DNA from: Protopterus annectens
Taxonomy: Eukaryota > Chordata > Ceratodontiformes > Protopteridae
Assembly (NCBI RefSeq): GCF_019279795.1
Contig: NC_056735.1
Coordinates: forward strand, 1,943,102,209-1,943,166,208
Direction: 5' to 3'
DNA length: 64,000 nt
The position numbers and the translations under genes were made by a program. The notes below the pieces were generated by a model. That model ran no database searches. It was not told where the DNA came from and saw only the letters and a list, made by a program, of their open reading frames with translations. Within the stretch, counting starts at the first letter, position 1. The number at the start of each line of letters is the position of its first letter. Of this stretch, positions 48,389 to 60,760 are shown piece after piece.

Positions 48389-49785
48389 TGTGTGTGTTTC
48401 CATCTGCCTCTGCGACTGATTATGCTTTTAGACGGTCCGCAACACATGCCTTGGCTATTGCCAACTATTAACTTGCCGGTGACCTCAGCAGCCTACAAGT
48501 ATGCCTGTGACAGCGCTCTGTTTAGCAAACTCTGTAGCGCGTTCTGTAAATGCTTCATACAGTAGTGTGTTCATGTAGATAGTCGTAGGTTCGTCCCCGT
48601 CCCTTCCGTGCGTGTGTGTGTGTGTTTCCAGCTGCCTCTGCGACTGATTATGCTTTTAGGCGGCTCCGCAACACATGCCTTGGCTATTGCCAACTATTGT
48701 CTTGCGGCTGACGTCAGCAGCCTACAAGTATGCCTGTGACAGCGCTCTGTTTAGCAAACTCGGTAGCGGGTTCTGTAAATGCTTCATACAGTAGTGTGTT
48801 CATGTAGATAGTCGTAGGTTCGTCCCCGTCCCTTCCGTGTGTGCGTGTGTGTGTGTGTTTCCAGCTGCCTCTGCGACTGATTATGCTTTTAGACGCTCCG
48901 CAACACATGCCTTGGCTATTGCCAACTATTGTCTTGCGGCTGACGGCAGCAGCCTACAAGTATGCCTGTGACAGCGCTGCGTTTAGCAAACTTCGGTAGC
49001 GTTCTGTAAATGCTTCATACAGTAGTGTGTTCATGTAGATAGTCGTAGGTTCGTCCCCCGTCCCTTCCGTGTGCGTGTGTGTGTGTGTTTCCAGCTGCCT
49101 CTGCGACTGATTATGCTTTTAGGCGGCTCCGCAACACATGCCTTGGCTATTGCCAACTATTGTCTTGCGGCTGGCGTCAGCAGCCTACAAGTATGCCTGT
49201 GACAGCGCTCTGTTTAGCAAACTCGGTAGCGCGTTCTGTAAATGCTTCATACAGTAGTGTGTTCATGTAGATAGTCGTAGGTTCGTCCCCGTCCCTTCCG
49301 TGTGCGTGTGTGTGTGTTTCCAGCTGCCTCTGCGACTGATTATGCTTTTAGACGCTCCGCAACACATGCCTTGGCTATTGCCAACTATTGTCTTGCGGCT
49401 GACGTCAGCAGCCTACAAGTATGCCTGTGACAGCGCTCTGTTTAGCAAACTCGGTAGCGCGTTCTGTAAATGCTTCATACAGTAGTGTGTTCATGTAGAT
49501 AGTCGTAGGTTCGTCCCCCGTCCCTTCCGTGTGCGTGTGTGTGTGTGTTTCCAGCTGCCTCTGCGACTGATTATGCTTTTAGACGCTCCGCAACACATGC
49601 CTTGGCTATTGCCAACTATTGTCTTGCGTGTGACGTCAGCGGCCTACATGTATGCCTTCGACAGCGCTCACGTCAGTTAACTCGGTAGCGCGTTGTGTAA
49701 TTGATTCATACTGTACTGAGTTCATGTAAATAGACGTAGGTTCATCTCCCGTCCCTTCCGAGTGTGTGTGTGTTTCCGTTGCTTT
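48220..49785 (+). repeat. ~230-bp tandem array with tRNA-like boxes and TG runs
   Basis: Units anchored on cca(g/t)ctgcctctgcgactg start at 48,400, 48,628, 48,861, 49,091, 49,320 and 49,551, a spacing of 228-233 bases. Partial units lie at both sides. Each unit holds actcggtagcgcg (A-box-like), ggttcgtcccc (B-box-like), then gtcccttccgtgtg passing into a TG run. Central units are very similar while both edge units are diverged, the usual pattern of a homogenised tandem array. Confidence 0.92.
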
Positions 49786-50409
49786 CGACCATACATCTGA
49801 ATAAGCAAATTGTTACAGTGTTCACAATCAACAGTGTGATATTTAAAATCATGTTCGGACTCACATTGTTGTTTGTGAACATTCGTAGACATAGCATATT
49901 TCCTGCACACGTTGTGGAAACAACGAACGTTGCATGTTTTCATGAACTGTTCAAATGTTACGAAGACTTGGGTTGTGTCGAACTACGGTGACTATTCTTG
50001 CTGCATGTTTCCGGTTTGTTTGTGTTGCATCGTACAATATCATGTAATACGTGTGTTCATAGTATGCTTTCTGTGATGGTGACATGTGTGTGTTTCGTTA
50101 GCAGTACGTCTCTGCTTTCTATGCTGTGGCTACATCCCCATTGCTCGCATGGAAAGTGACAAATGGAAGTGTAAGGGTGGACATTTAAAGCCTGGATACG
50201 TCCATGTTATGTGTAAGTCTCACGGGGCCAACGGGTGATAGCGCATACATGTCTATGAAGTACCTTTGGATACCATATGCGACCTGTCGTGGACGAAATG
50301 TTTATGTTGACTGTTCCATCTACCTATGTGTGACATTGTTTGGGGCCATAGGGTGCCAGCAAGTCTTCCCTGTTCATTGGGTGTTTGCCATGTTGTATTG
50401 ACATCAATC
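49786..50409. other. Spacer after the array
   Basis: No gene recognised; the composition is more even than in the interior. Confidence 0.4.
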
Positions 50410-52350
50410 CTATTAATTCACGGAAGGATGTCTTTCTTTGGTGTCAGCGCCATAGTTTGACCATCCTATGTCATTCCCAGCAGACGTGGAGATTGTGCCA
50501 TTGGTATCTTTACACAGGTGACCCATCTGTTCCACTGTATAGAAGCGTGTCATCCCCATAGATGTGCTGGCACATGGTGTGTTGTGTACCCCGGTATCTG
50601 CCCAGCGGCCTTTCTTTGAATGGGGTGTGTGTACTGTACACCGTATCTGTATTCCCTGGGTTATGCCTTGCAACAGCTGTGGGATTCCCCCAGGTTGGCA
50701 GCTATGGGTGCCATCTTGGCCGTACGTTTGTCCATCCATGGGAACTGCGTACTGGACACTAGTATCGGGCTGTCAACATTTCACAGCTGCATTCTCCATT
50801 TCCGGTGGATGATCGGTATTAGTATTGCGGAGTAACGCATGTGCCATGTCCACATCCCGCACACGGGGCGGGATGGTGAATCATCTGCCAATCCACACCG
50901 ACACCCATATATGCATACCCACGATACCATGTCTGCAACCGTCGACAGTACCCCTTGCACACCCTTCATGTGTGCGGAAATGGGATGTGGACGTACGTGT
51001 ATGGATGCAGCAGCCTGGGGAGTCCTATTCATATGTCCTGCATTTCATGGACGGCTGTCATCACCCTTGAAGACACCTGTGGTGCACATATCTACCTGTG
51101 CCGTAGTCACGGCTGTCACCTCTTCCGGTTCACACTATGTTGCTCACACTCACTTAAGGAGTAATATTTGGGTCCTGCAATGGACACCGATGTGCATATG
51201 TAAGGTTTAGGACATGTTGGACTGTGTCCATTCGGCCAGTGGGTCTGACTGCCGCCGTATGTTCCCCATTCCGGGATGTCTGTCCGCCTACCCATATTAT
51301 GTAGTGCTACGTAACCCGTGTCCTTCCACAATCTACCCAGAGGGTGTTACTGTAGTCCTGCAGGTTGGCAACAGCTTTACATAATCCTCACAGGTACCAC
51401 TGTGAACTATCCGCCACTGAATCGTCAGTATAACACAGCCGGTACATGTAGAACCTATGAATTCATGACAGTATGTCGGTTATGTGTGTGAACTCCATAT
51501 TTTAGCGATAGTATGGCCTTCCTACTTGACGTTGTTGGTGTGCCATTAATATGTGTTCCGCGGGTCGCAGGTATGTTCCGCCGAGTGGGGGCGGGTGACC
51601 CCCATACTGGATAGCACCTTCGCTGCTGTCTACGCTGGGATTCGCATGGCAGGATGGATGTCTACGGGGTGTATGTACTGCTGTTTCCATCTTTATGTCC
51701 TGTGTCATGCCCTACTACGGCTGTGTGATTCCAGCAGGCTTGCTATTATGGGTGCCATCTTGTCCGTACGTTTGTCCATCCTTGGGAAATGCCTACTGGA
51801 CACTGATGTAGGGCTGAACACATTTGACACATGCCTTTAGCATTACCCTATGGGTGCTTTGCATCCTTACTGGGGACTAAGGCACGTCCTGTACCCGCAG
51901 CCCTCCCACGGGGCGTGACACCGGATTATCAGCCAAACAACACGAGACCCATTTTGCATACCCAGGATACCAGGGCTGCAACCCCGCGATGCGCATGACA
52001 CATCCTTCATGTGTGCGGAACTGGGATATGGACGCACATGTATGGACACGGCAGTCTGGGGACCTCTGTTCATATGTCCTGCATGTGATGGGCAGGTATC
52101 ATCAACCTTAAACACGCTGGTGGTGCATATGTCTAGCTGTGCCGTAGTCACGGTTATTACTCTGATTAGCGATCTCGGTGGATAACGGCGCAGACATCGT
52201 AATGTTTGGAGTCCTACAATGGACACCGATGTGCATTTGTAAAGTGTAGAACGTGTTTGACTGTCCCCATCTGGCCATTGGTATTGACTGGCGCTGTATG
52301 TTCCCCAGCCGTGGATGTCTGCTTGACTACCCATCGTTTGTATGACATGC
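50410..52350 (+). repeat. Unknown ~1.04-kb unit, tandem pair A-B
   Basis: Two diverged copies (about 50,410-51,350 and 51,480-52,350). Shared blocks in order are gggtgccatctt(g)(g/t)ccgtacg, tgtccatcc(a/t)tggga, ctactggacact or tactggacact, ccttcatgtgtgcggaa, tgtcctgcat, and tggacaccgatgtgcat (51,181 and 52,219). The same unit recurs at 56,340-58,160. No recognised protein; a coding origin is possible but every frame is broken. Confidence 0.8.
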
Positions 52351-54099
52351 CCTATCTATATCCACGTGCTAGTATGCGTAAATACAGCAAACCTTGCGTC
52401 CTGCCCATCTTCATAAACGACATTATGGAACATATATCGGCTGAAACAGACACTGTCAAATACGATAGACTCCACAGTGAAGGGATACTGAGCTCTCTCA
52501 ACTACTAACATGGGGCACCGTCGGAGTACGGATGTCATGACATAGCCGTCCCTAATTCACTTCCTTCAGAGTCGGTTTAAAGCGAATTAATCAATAAACC
52601 TGCTCATAGTTAGGTGGACAGTGCTCCAAGTCTTGATTATAACGTGACATATACATATCAGTGTTGCATGCCTTACTTCATGGAAACAATAATACGGCAA
52701 CAATGTGTTAATATATCTACAATATTGGTAAATACAATCAGTATCCGGACACATAGTTGATAATTGGTGAGAGTGCACCTTAGAATGTAGTGTGTTGATC
52801 AGGTTATTGTATATCGATGTGTATATTAGTAGCATTACGATAACAAAGCATGGAATCAATAGGTACTATTTAAGCATGTATTTGACAATTATGAATGTAA
52901 ACGTGTGGAGGAGACATCCGTAACCTTCCCTGGTTCCACTGGATCACACACGCACACGTACACTCGCATGTCCGGATTGTGGGTTACGCGCACGCGCACA
53001 TGCATCTCCGTATTCCGTTTATATATGTTTACAGTGTCTGTGTGGTTACGTGTTTTGCGTTACTTGTGACTATTCCGGTAACATATGTCTGATCCGGTTG
53101 ACGGACGTGTGCAGAAAGCACTTACAGCTTTATAAATGTAACAGTCTTTGCAGCATGGACGCTTTACGTGCGTGCACATATATATGTCATATAGTCATAA
53201 TTCCAAGCTGACTGCAGTCACGTTTGACACTTACTGTGACCAGTGCACGTTAGCTGTTCGTTGTCATTAATATGCATACCCGTGGTACCTATGTACATTT
53301 ACATATCACCCCCCCCCCCGCACACACTCACGTCACAGGCATCCATTCCCCGCTGGGAAAGGTGCGGTACTGCATGTTGAACATTCCTAATTCCTCCTCG
53401 CTCTTGGCCCAAGATGCATATGTCGTCACCACAGGGCTGTTCAGATGACAGCTGCTTATATCCCATATGCATACAGGCCTTCGATTGTCAGGGTGTTGCT
53501 GTGGTGCTTTGGGTTTGGTGTTGTCCGCCCACTGTATGCGGGACCGCCCTGACCCTGTCCGAATGTTAGATGAGTCACATGGGCACGTTTTGTCCGTGTC
53601 CATGGTACCATGTCACGGCCCCCCCCCCCAATTAGTCTTAACCGTGTGCGCCGATTGTCCGGTGTATCCGTTGTAGATCTCGTTATACTAATTGCACTCG
53701 GTCTGATCGAACTAACCTACTGCCATTACTAACCCTCCGTATGTATGGGCTGTGTCGCAATATTACAAGGGTTTAACATTGCGTGGCGACTTTCACTGAG
53801 CCACAGACATGTCCGTTGCTTTTTTGGCCCTGTTCGCTGTGCTACACACATTTAACATGGCGTAACAGGTTGAACAGCTCAGACACGAGGACATCGGGTT
53901 GTCCGTCATTGTCTATTATTGAATGTCTCTGTGGAGTTTGTTTCACAAAGCGACACATTGTCGGCATTGTTAGCGGACATCTCGCGCGATGCGTCCGCAC
54001 CGGCCGGGTGGCGTATGTCTGCCTTTGGCCGGCGAACAGGCATTATGCTGTGCCATTATGTCTGGGGATATATGGTTTCCTTCCCTACGTAGATGATGT
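52351..54099. other. Spacer without recognised gene
   Basis: More AT-rich at 52,560-52,900. It contains C runs at 53,309-53,319 and 53,621-53,630. A plus-strand frame of 108 codons at 53,783-54,109 shows no motif I know; I do not call it a gene. Confidence 0.4.
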
Positions 54100-55830
54100 G
54101 CCATACTAGCAATGACCCTAGCGATGACCCGCGTCTGGGTGTGGGTACTGCTGTATTACCCACGGGAAGAGTGGCCTTAGGGTAAGTGGTGACCTAGGCA
54201 GAGGTTGCCACCGATCGTCACCGCTACCCCCTCCTGGTCTACCTACACCAAATAGAGTCTGGAAAGGTGCGGTAGAGCAACACCCTAGACGGCTACCTAC
54301 TTGGCCTATGCCTAAGGCCGGCTATGTGTGTGGTCCCTTGGGCATCGGACTCGGGAACGTGGCACGTCTGCCGTTGGTATGTCCAGCATTACCCACATCC
54401 AGCCCCAAGGCAGTTAACACAACATCCATGGGTCCACATGGTGTCCCAGCTGTGCACTCCGGGAACTCTATGCGGAATTTAACCCACACTTCGGACAGCT
54501 GTGTAATCCTAACCTCACCTCAGGATACATACCTGAGTAGTAGCACAGGGCGATTGTAGTCACACTCCACATAGATGGTGCCTCCACTGACCCTGGGTAT
54601 TACCATACCATTACTTTGACAAGCCTTATCTGCAAAGCCATGGAGATGGATCATAATGGGACACATAGATTAGGACATAGGGGACCCGCATACTTTGGAT
54701 ACAACCCAGTTTAGCTTGGTCATAGTCAGATCATGCCCTTTACACGTGTTTCACTTTGTAGAATCAGTCACCAAGGCCATTGCTGAGGGTAAACCAGTCC
54801 ATACAGCCTACCTCAACCCGGCAGAGGCCGTCGACACAATACCCAACTCGGGTATACTTGATAAACCCGTCATCTTGAATGTAAATCCATACATCGCCCG
54901 ATGGTTTGCAAACGGGCTAGGTCACAGAACACACATGGCCATAGTTGCTGGCGCCATGTCATACTCACAGCCAGTCACAGGTGGTGTCCCATGGGGCTCA
55001 GTCCTGGGTCCACTATTTCCAGCTTCTACATTTCAATGTACGCACACAGGCGGGTTATGCGTGAAAATGTCTGCATACGACTGCAAACCGGATGCCAAGG
55101 TCAGACACACATCTGACACAGATATCCTTCAGGAGTGCCTCACAGATGTGGATAAGTGGTACCAGAGACATGTCCTACAGCTAAATGCCAGGAAATGCAT
55201 AGGCATACCCTTCGGGATGAACAAGGTTACCCCGAGCTACCATATAGGTGGCAGTCCACTGAACACGGAGGGGGTTACCAGTGATCTGGGGACACGTGTT
55301 GTTGTTAACCGTTCGTTAGACACACATGTTGCTAACATACTTGTGTAGACCTTCCACATTGGCCACATCATCATGAAGGGATTCACATCTAGATCAGGGG
55401 AGGTCATTGTCCCCTTGTACTCATCACTCAATAGACCTGTGATTGGGTACAGTGGTTCAGAATGTATCTGACCCAACACCTGCAGCAGCTGGAAAGGCAC
55501 CAACAGTTCTTCGACAAACGGATGCAGGGTCTCAGGTATATGTGTTATACTGACCAACTGAAAGGATTCCAGCTGTATACAATTGCATACCACTTGCCCA
55601 GAGGTGACCCGTGCCTGGCATGCGGCTAGGTCGAACCAGATCTGATGACTATGCTTCCGTCAATAAGGTAAATCCATCGGAACCACAAGGGCAGCTGACG
55701 TACACCTTGACACTGTCATTAATCGAGCGTGTTGTTGGGACGGATTCATCACCCAGACACTCACTATGCTGTGGAACAACATCCCAGTACATGTGAGGGC
55801 AAGCACCTCGCTGGCCTTCTGTTAGTATTT
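54100..55830 (+). mobile_element. CR1-like LINE fragment 2 inside the giant element
   Basis: Plus-strand RT fragment. About 54,410-54,560 encodes AVNTTSMGPHGVPA (compare KNTASMGPDDAPG of the host copy). The 217-codon frame 54,695-55,348 encodes VHTAYLNPAEAVDTIPNSGILDK, VNPYIARWFANGLGHRTHM, VTGGVPWGSVLGPLFP, LQLNARKC and YHIGGSPLNTEGVTSDLGT, parallel to the host LINE over its whole length. The YADD site is not preserved. About 55,760-55,820 gives TMLWNNIPVHVRASTSL, the C-terminal block. The left boundary is approximate. Confidence 0.85.
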
Positions 55831-56339
55831 ACACATGGATGTCTGGATTGATTTATTTCTGTAACCTTCTAAATGAATGTTACATTAGCACATTGTGAAT
55901 CTTTACATTTCGTTGGTCTATTTTACAGTACTCATATTCATACGGTTTATGTGTATATATTATGGTTCATTCATATTACTAGGTGTCTGCAGTTCTGTTA
56001 ATATATTGGCACAATCCGTAGGACATATACATGTAGCTTACACAGTCAGACATTTGGAAAACATTTTATGTTGGTTCATGTTTCATATATGTACATATAT
56101 TTCCATTTTCCGATGAATACTGTACCTTGAGCAATGTCTGTTGTCCTCACTGTGTGGGATGTGTAACCCAAGTAAGGTTTGTTCGCTTGTCTGCCTTTAA
56201 GGCATGTAATTAGTACCTAGCACATCTAATGTACGAACCAATTAATGCTTGTAAATTTAGTAGGTTGGACTACATTGTATGTAGTCTGAATAAGTCTGCT
56301 TATGAAGCAGACGAAGTGCTTCAATACACTATGGTGACT
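55831..56339. other. AT-richer spacer
   Basis: No gene is recognised. The base composition here is closer to the host than to the rest of the element. Confidence 0.4.
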
Positions 56340-58160
56340 GCCTTTAATTCTTGGTGTGCTCTGGTTGGTCACTGACGGTCCCTACAGTACCTCGTCTTTG
56401 CTTTGGACTTCATCGGCTGGTTGTCTGTGTTTCTTGTATGGAGAATGTCGACTGTAGTCCCTATGTGTATGAGTTGTGTAATGCTTTACTACGGCAGTGT
56501 AATTCCACGGGTTTGCATTTATGTGTGCCATCTTCGGCATGGGCCTGCCGATGCATGTGCATGGCCGAGTATAGCCTGGTATGGGGCTGTACACATTTCA
56601 CCCTGCATTTTGCATTCCCGGAGTATGGTGTGCATTATTAGCGGAGAGTGGCGCATGTGCTACACGTCCCTCCCAGGCGGGACAAAGGATTGCCTGCGAA
56701 ACAACACCGAGGCCTGATTCTACATACCCAGACTCCCTTGACTGCAACAGTGGACAGTACCCATTACACATCCTTCATGTGTGCTGCAGTGTGATGTGGA
56801 CGCAGCTGTATGGACCCGATACCCTGGGTATCTCTGTGCATGTGTGCTGCAGTTCATGGACAGCTATCATCAACATTGAACACGCTTGCGTGCCTATGTG
56901 TACCTGTGACGTGGTGACGACAATTAGATCACATGAGTAATGCAGGAAGCTAGCAGGCATGCTCTGAACAGAATTTTTGGGTCCTACAATGGACACCGAT
57001 GTGCATTTGTCAAGTTAGATGTTGCTGGACTGTGTCCACCTGCCCAGTGCTTTTCACTGCTGGTGTATGTTCCCCAATCGCGGATGTCTGTTTGACTACC
57101 CATTCCACATGGTGCTACATAACCGGCTGCGTTAGTACTGTGAACAAATGACATACATCCAAAGATGGTGGTTACCAACTGCTTCATATAAACCTCAGAC
57201 ATCCCAATGGGACATATCCGTCACTATATTTCCAATATAACACCACCAGAACATGTTGCTTACCTATGCATTCATGTAACCATGTTGTCTTCGTAGGTGG
57301 GAATGCCATAGTTTACACATCCTACGTGGCGTTGTGTGTGTGCCATTAGTATGTGTTCCACAGGTCGTACATCTGTTCCGCTGTGCGGTAGCGGGTGCTC
57401 CTCAGTCTGTTGCTGGCAGACAGAGTGCTGTGTACGCCGGTGTTGGCACGAGTCCGGCTCTGTATGTGGAATGTCAACTGTGGTCCCTATGTGTATTTCC
57501 TGTGTCATGCCTTACGGCTATGTCATTTACCCGGGTTTGCAGTTGTGGGTGCCATCCTGGCCATACGGGTGTCCATCCATGACAATTGCCTACTGGACAC
57601 TACTATAGGGCTGTACACATTCCACACCTACATTTAGCATTCTCCGGAGTATGGTTTGCATTATTAGCGGAGAGTAAGGCAGGTGCTACGCAGAAATCCC
57701 TCCCACAGGGCGGGTAGAATGATTGCCTGCGAAACAACACCGAGCACAGAATCTACATATCCAGAATCCCTTGACCGCAACAATTGCCAGTACCCATTAC
57801 ACATACGTCATGTGTGCGGAGGTGTGATGTGGATGCAGTGCTATGGACCCGGTACCCTGTGTAATTCTGTGCATCTGTGCTGCATTACATGGTCAGCTAT
57901 CAGCAACATTAAACACGTTTGCGGTGCATATGTGTACCTGTGACGTCAATAAGTTCAGGTACGCATTGAAATAAGACATAATTTGGTTCTTTCCACAATT
58001 TTGGGTCCTACAATGGACACCACTGTGCATATGTAAAGTGTAGAGCTTGTCGGGCTGTGTCCTTGTGAGCAGTGGGTTTCACTGATGCTGTGTGTTCAGC
58101 AATTGTGTATGTGTGCTTGACTACCCATACTGTGTTGTGCTACAGGAAACATGTCTTCCG
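56340..58160 (+). repeat. Unknown ~1.03-kb unit, tandem pair C-D
   Basis: Copies at about 56,340-57,140 and 57,290-58,160, with the same block order as pair A-B. The tggacac anchor lies at 56,990 and 58,014. C and D share extra blocks absent from A and B (cggagtatggt(g/t)tgcattattagcgg and attgcctgcgaaacaacaccg). Pair C-D therefore arose from its own duplication or was homogenised separately. Confidence 0.8.
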
Positions 58161-58419
58161 ACACCAGAAACCAATGCTATACATTCATTGTTGCAGGTTA
58201 ACAACCACTTTCATACCATACCCAGAGGTCACGATTGGGAGGTATTGCCACTTTATTATCGGAACAACACCCCCAGACTGTGTACATCATGGGAACTTTA
58301 GGCCAGTCTTCCGGCCATTTCCAATTGTAATTGGCAGACACATGTCAATACATGTATGATAACACATATTGTCATGCAGAAGTTGATCTATGTTATTTGG
58401 ACATTGGCTTCTGCTTTTG
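58161..58419. other. Short spacer
   Basis: No feature recognised. Confidence 0.35.
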
Positions 58420-60020
58420 CCATCCGTTGCTGTGAGTGTTACCAGTTAACATACACATTGATTGCTCGGAGGCAGACTACACACTACTGCGCAGTACTGT
58501 GGTCTCCTTTAAGGACCCTGAGCCAGTGGTCAATGGTACAGCAGCCACTGCATCAATCACATTTGCCATCTACCAGTACCTACAGGACTGCATGTACCAG
58601 GCATTCACTTACCCAACTGTGGTTCATTGTACCAATGCCAAGCGTCCAGTGTGGTGTACCCCAGCCATACACATGATGTACAACACGAGGAGGTGGCTAC
58701 TACAGAGTGGAGCAGACACCTTGTGAGGTGTGACACCCTTGGTCATCATATGTGTACAGTTACACAATGTCATGGGATTGTCCAGGGCACATTCCACAGA
58801 TATACCTACATGGACCTGGCTGACAATCATACCACCTTCAGTTGCTATGCTCGACACCTGTGAGGTCACTACCACATATGCTCTGACTGGGTTCACATAG
58901 AGGTGGGGTTTACTCAACATACACACATTGCCGACATACAGGCTGACAGGTCCAGTGAGGACATCTCCACACCCTCCACCACACATGTGGAGATGTCTGT
59001 ACCAGCGGTTTGTGGTCACCAAATGTTCTGTGACACACAGGTGGGACATGCTCTCTCCAGGGTAGTGTGAATAGCATCCATGAGACCAGATGGTGATGTG
59101 TACTCCACTATCTCATTTGGGATTAGGACCCACAGTTAGGACAGCTATTTCTTTATAGCCTCACCTCAGGTAGGGTGGCCAGGTTGTATCGCATGACAAC
59201 TGTATTCCCACATCACAGGGCCAATGCCTCCACTGAGGCTGGTTATTACTGTCCCAGTACCCTGAGGAGACCTATCTGCATAGACATGGGGTGGGATCAT
59301 CGCGGTTCGTCCATGACTGCATAGGGGACATACATGCTTCATCCCACACGGTTTGTCTTGTTCAGGGCGGTTCATGCCTTTAAGACATGGTTGACATTTT
59401 GGACGGTCACCCAGCCCATTGCTGGGGTGTTGCAGTCCATACAGCCTACCTCGTCCTGGCAAAGGGCTTCATAACATTACCCCTCAGGTAGCGTTAATGA
59501 AACCATTGGCTGGGATGTGAACATGTACATCACAGAATGTGTTGTAAACTGTCTATGTGACACAACCCACATGGTCATAGTTGCTGGCTGCATGTCAGAC
59601 CAACTGCCTGTCACAGGTGGTGTCCCATGTTGCCATTCCGTGGGTGCACCCTGTCATACATCTACATTTCCACGGTACAGGCACACACAGCGGTGTTATG
59701 GGTAACATTGTTTGTAGATGCTTGCAGAACAGATGCCATACTGGGACGGACATCTGACACAGATATCCTTCGCAGGGGCCTCCCGGATATGCATATCTGC
59801 TGTCAGGGACATGTCCCACAGCTAACTGGTACATAATGCAAAGTCATACCTGTCGGGGTGGGTCACCCCTGTACAACGTATAGGTGGCTGTCCACACAGC
59901 ACAGGGGTGACTACCAGGGATCAGGGGACAGGGTTTGTCGGTCGCCTTTCATTCAACACACACATTGCTATCGTGGTTCTGTGGGGATTCTACATTGACC
60001 ACCTGTATGTGCAGGGAGTC
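58420..60020 (+). mobile_element. CR1-like LINE fragment 3 inside the giant element
   Basis: Plus-strand frame 58,436-58,726 encodes ADYTLLRSTVV, YLQDCMYQAF and KRPVWCTPAIHMMYNTRRWL, parallel to the endonuclease-RT linker of the host copy (HLQGCMDCAI, RKPVWWTPAINRLYNRRRKL). From about 59,160 to 60,000 the nucleotide sequence follows fragment 2: cagtccatacagcctacctc, atggtcatagttgctggc, gtcacaggtggtgtcccat, tctgacacagatatcctt and ataggtggc...tccac. It is more decayed than fragment 2, with stops in all frames. Confidence 0.8.
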
Positions 60021-60727
60021 ACATCTGACTTCACAGCCCGACACGCATACACGGTCAGTATATAGCATAGAACTTCACTTATTTGCCTAAGTATGAGCTT
60101 ATTGTTGTGGCAGTTTGGTAGCTTATTCTGTTTCTTGGGACATTTAGGTATTTCAGTTACGGAAATAACCGATTCAGGCTACAATTACATTAAATACGGA
60201 AATCATTATGACCTACACTCTTCGCACAGTTCCCGTTTGTAATGGTTTACTTACGAACACGTATGCCAATACAGGGCCCGCCCTTCGCAAAGTGGGACGG
60301 TTGGTGACCTTAGTCGCTACTCCTATGTCGGTGCGGCGTGCTGACATGCTGCTGTACACCTTCTCTGACTATGCACACTCACAGTACATTGCTGTCGGAC
60401 ACGGTATTACGCGTATCCTTTGTTCCTTGGACAGGTACATTTCGGGCTGCGTGGGTTTTATTTGCTTCTCTTGTTTAGTTGGGACGGATACTTTGTTGCA
60501 TACTCTGCGGACATTTCATTCGGCACGGGCCATGGCTGCAGCCATTTCTATTCTGGGCGGACTATGCCAGACAGCACGTTAGGTTGCTCTTCGCCTGCCT
60601 GCTTAAACACGCCTACTGACGCATCCTACTTGGGCTCGCTCACGTACACTACGCACATGCCTGTGGTTACGGTGCACTCTCATTAATATGCATATGGCGC
60701 TACTGCGCCGGCTATGCAATGCACCGC
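60021..60727. other. CpG-rich right subterminal arm
   Basis: A 124-codon plus-strand frame (60,208-60,582) is open but has no motif known to me. High CpG content by itself lengthens such frames, so I leave it uncalled. Confidence 0.4.
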
Positions 60728-60757
60728 CGGCGCAAGCCTTACGCCGGCCTTGCGCCG
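60728..60757. promoter_or_regulatory. Right subterminal inverted repeat
   Basis: cggcgcaag (60,728-60,736) and cttgcgccg (60,749-60,757) form a perfect 9-bp stem with a 12-base spacer. The core CTTGCGCC also occurs at 29,182-29,189 next to the left terminal repeat, which suggests a repeated binding site. The function is inferred. Confidence 0.6.
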
Positions 60758-60760
60758 AGC

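Noticed and set aside
48220..49785. The tandem array as a CRISPR array
   Set aside because: The 230-bp units are homologous over their full length with TG runs and no unique spacers, and the context is a vertebrate-type genome.
53783..54109. 108-codon plus-strand frame as a cargo gene
   Set aside because: No motif is recognised and it lies in a CpG-containing arm where random open frames of this length are expected.
60208..60582. 124-codon plus-strand frame near the right end as a cargo gene
   Set aside because: No recognised domain and no supporting splice or start context. It would need conservation across copies to be credible.
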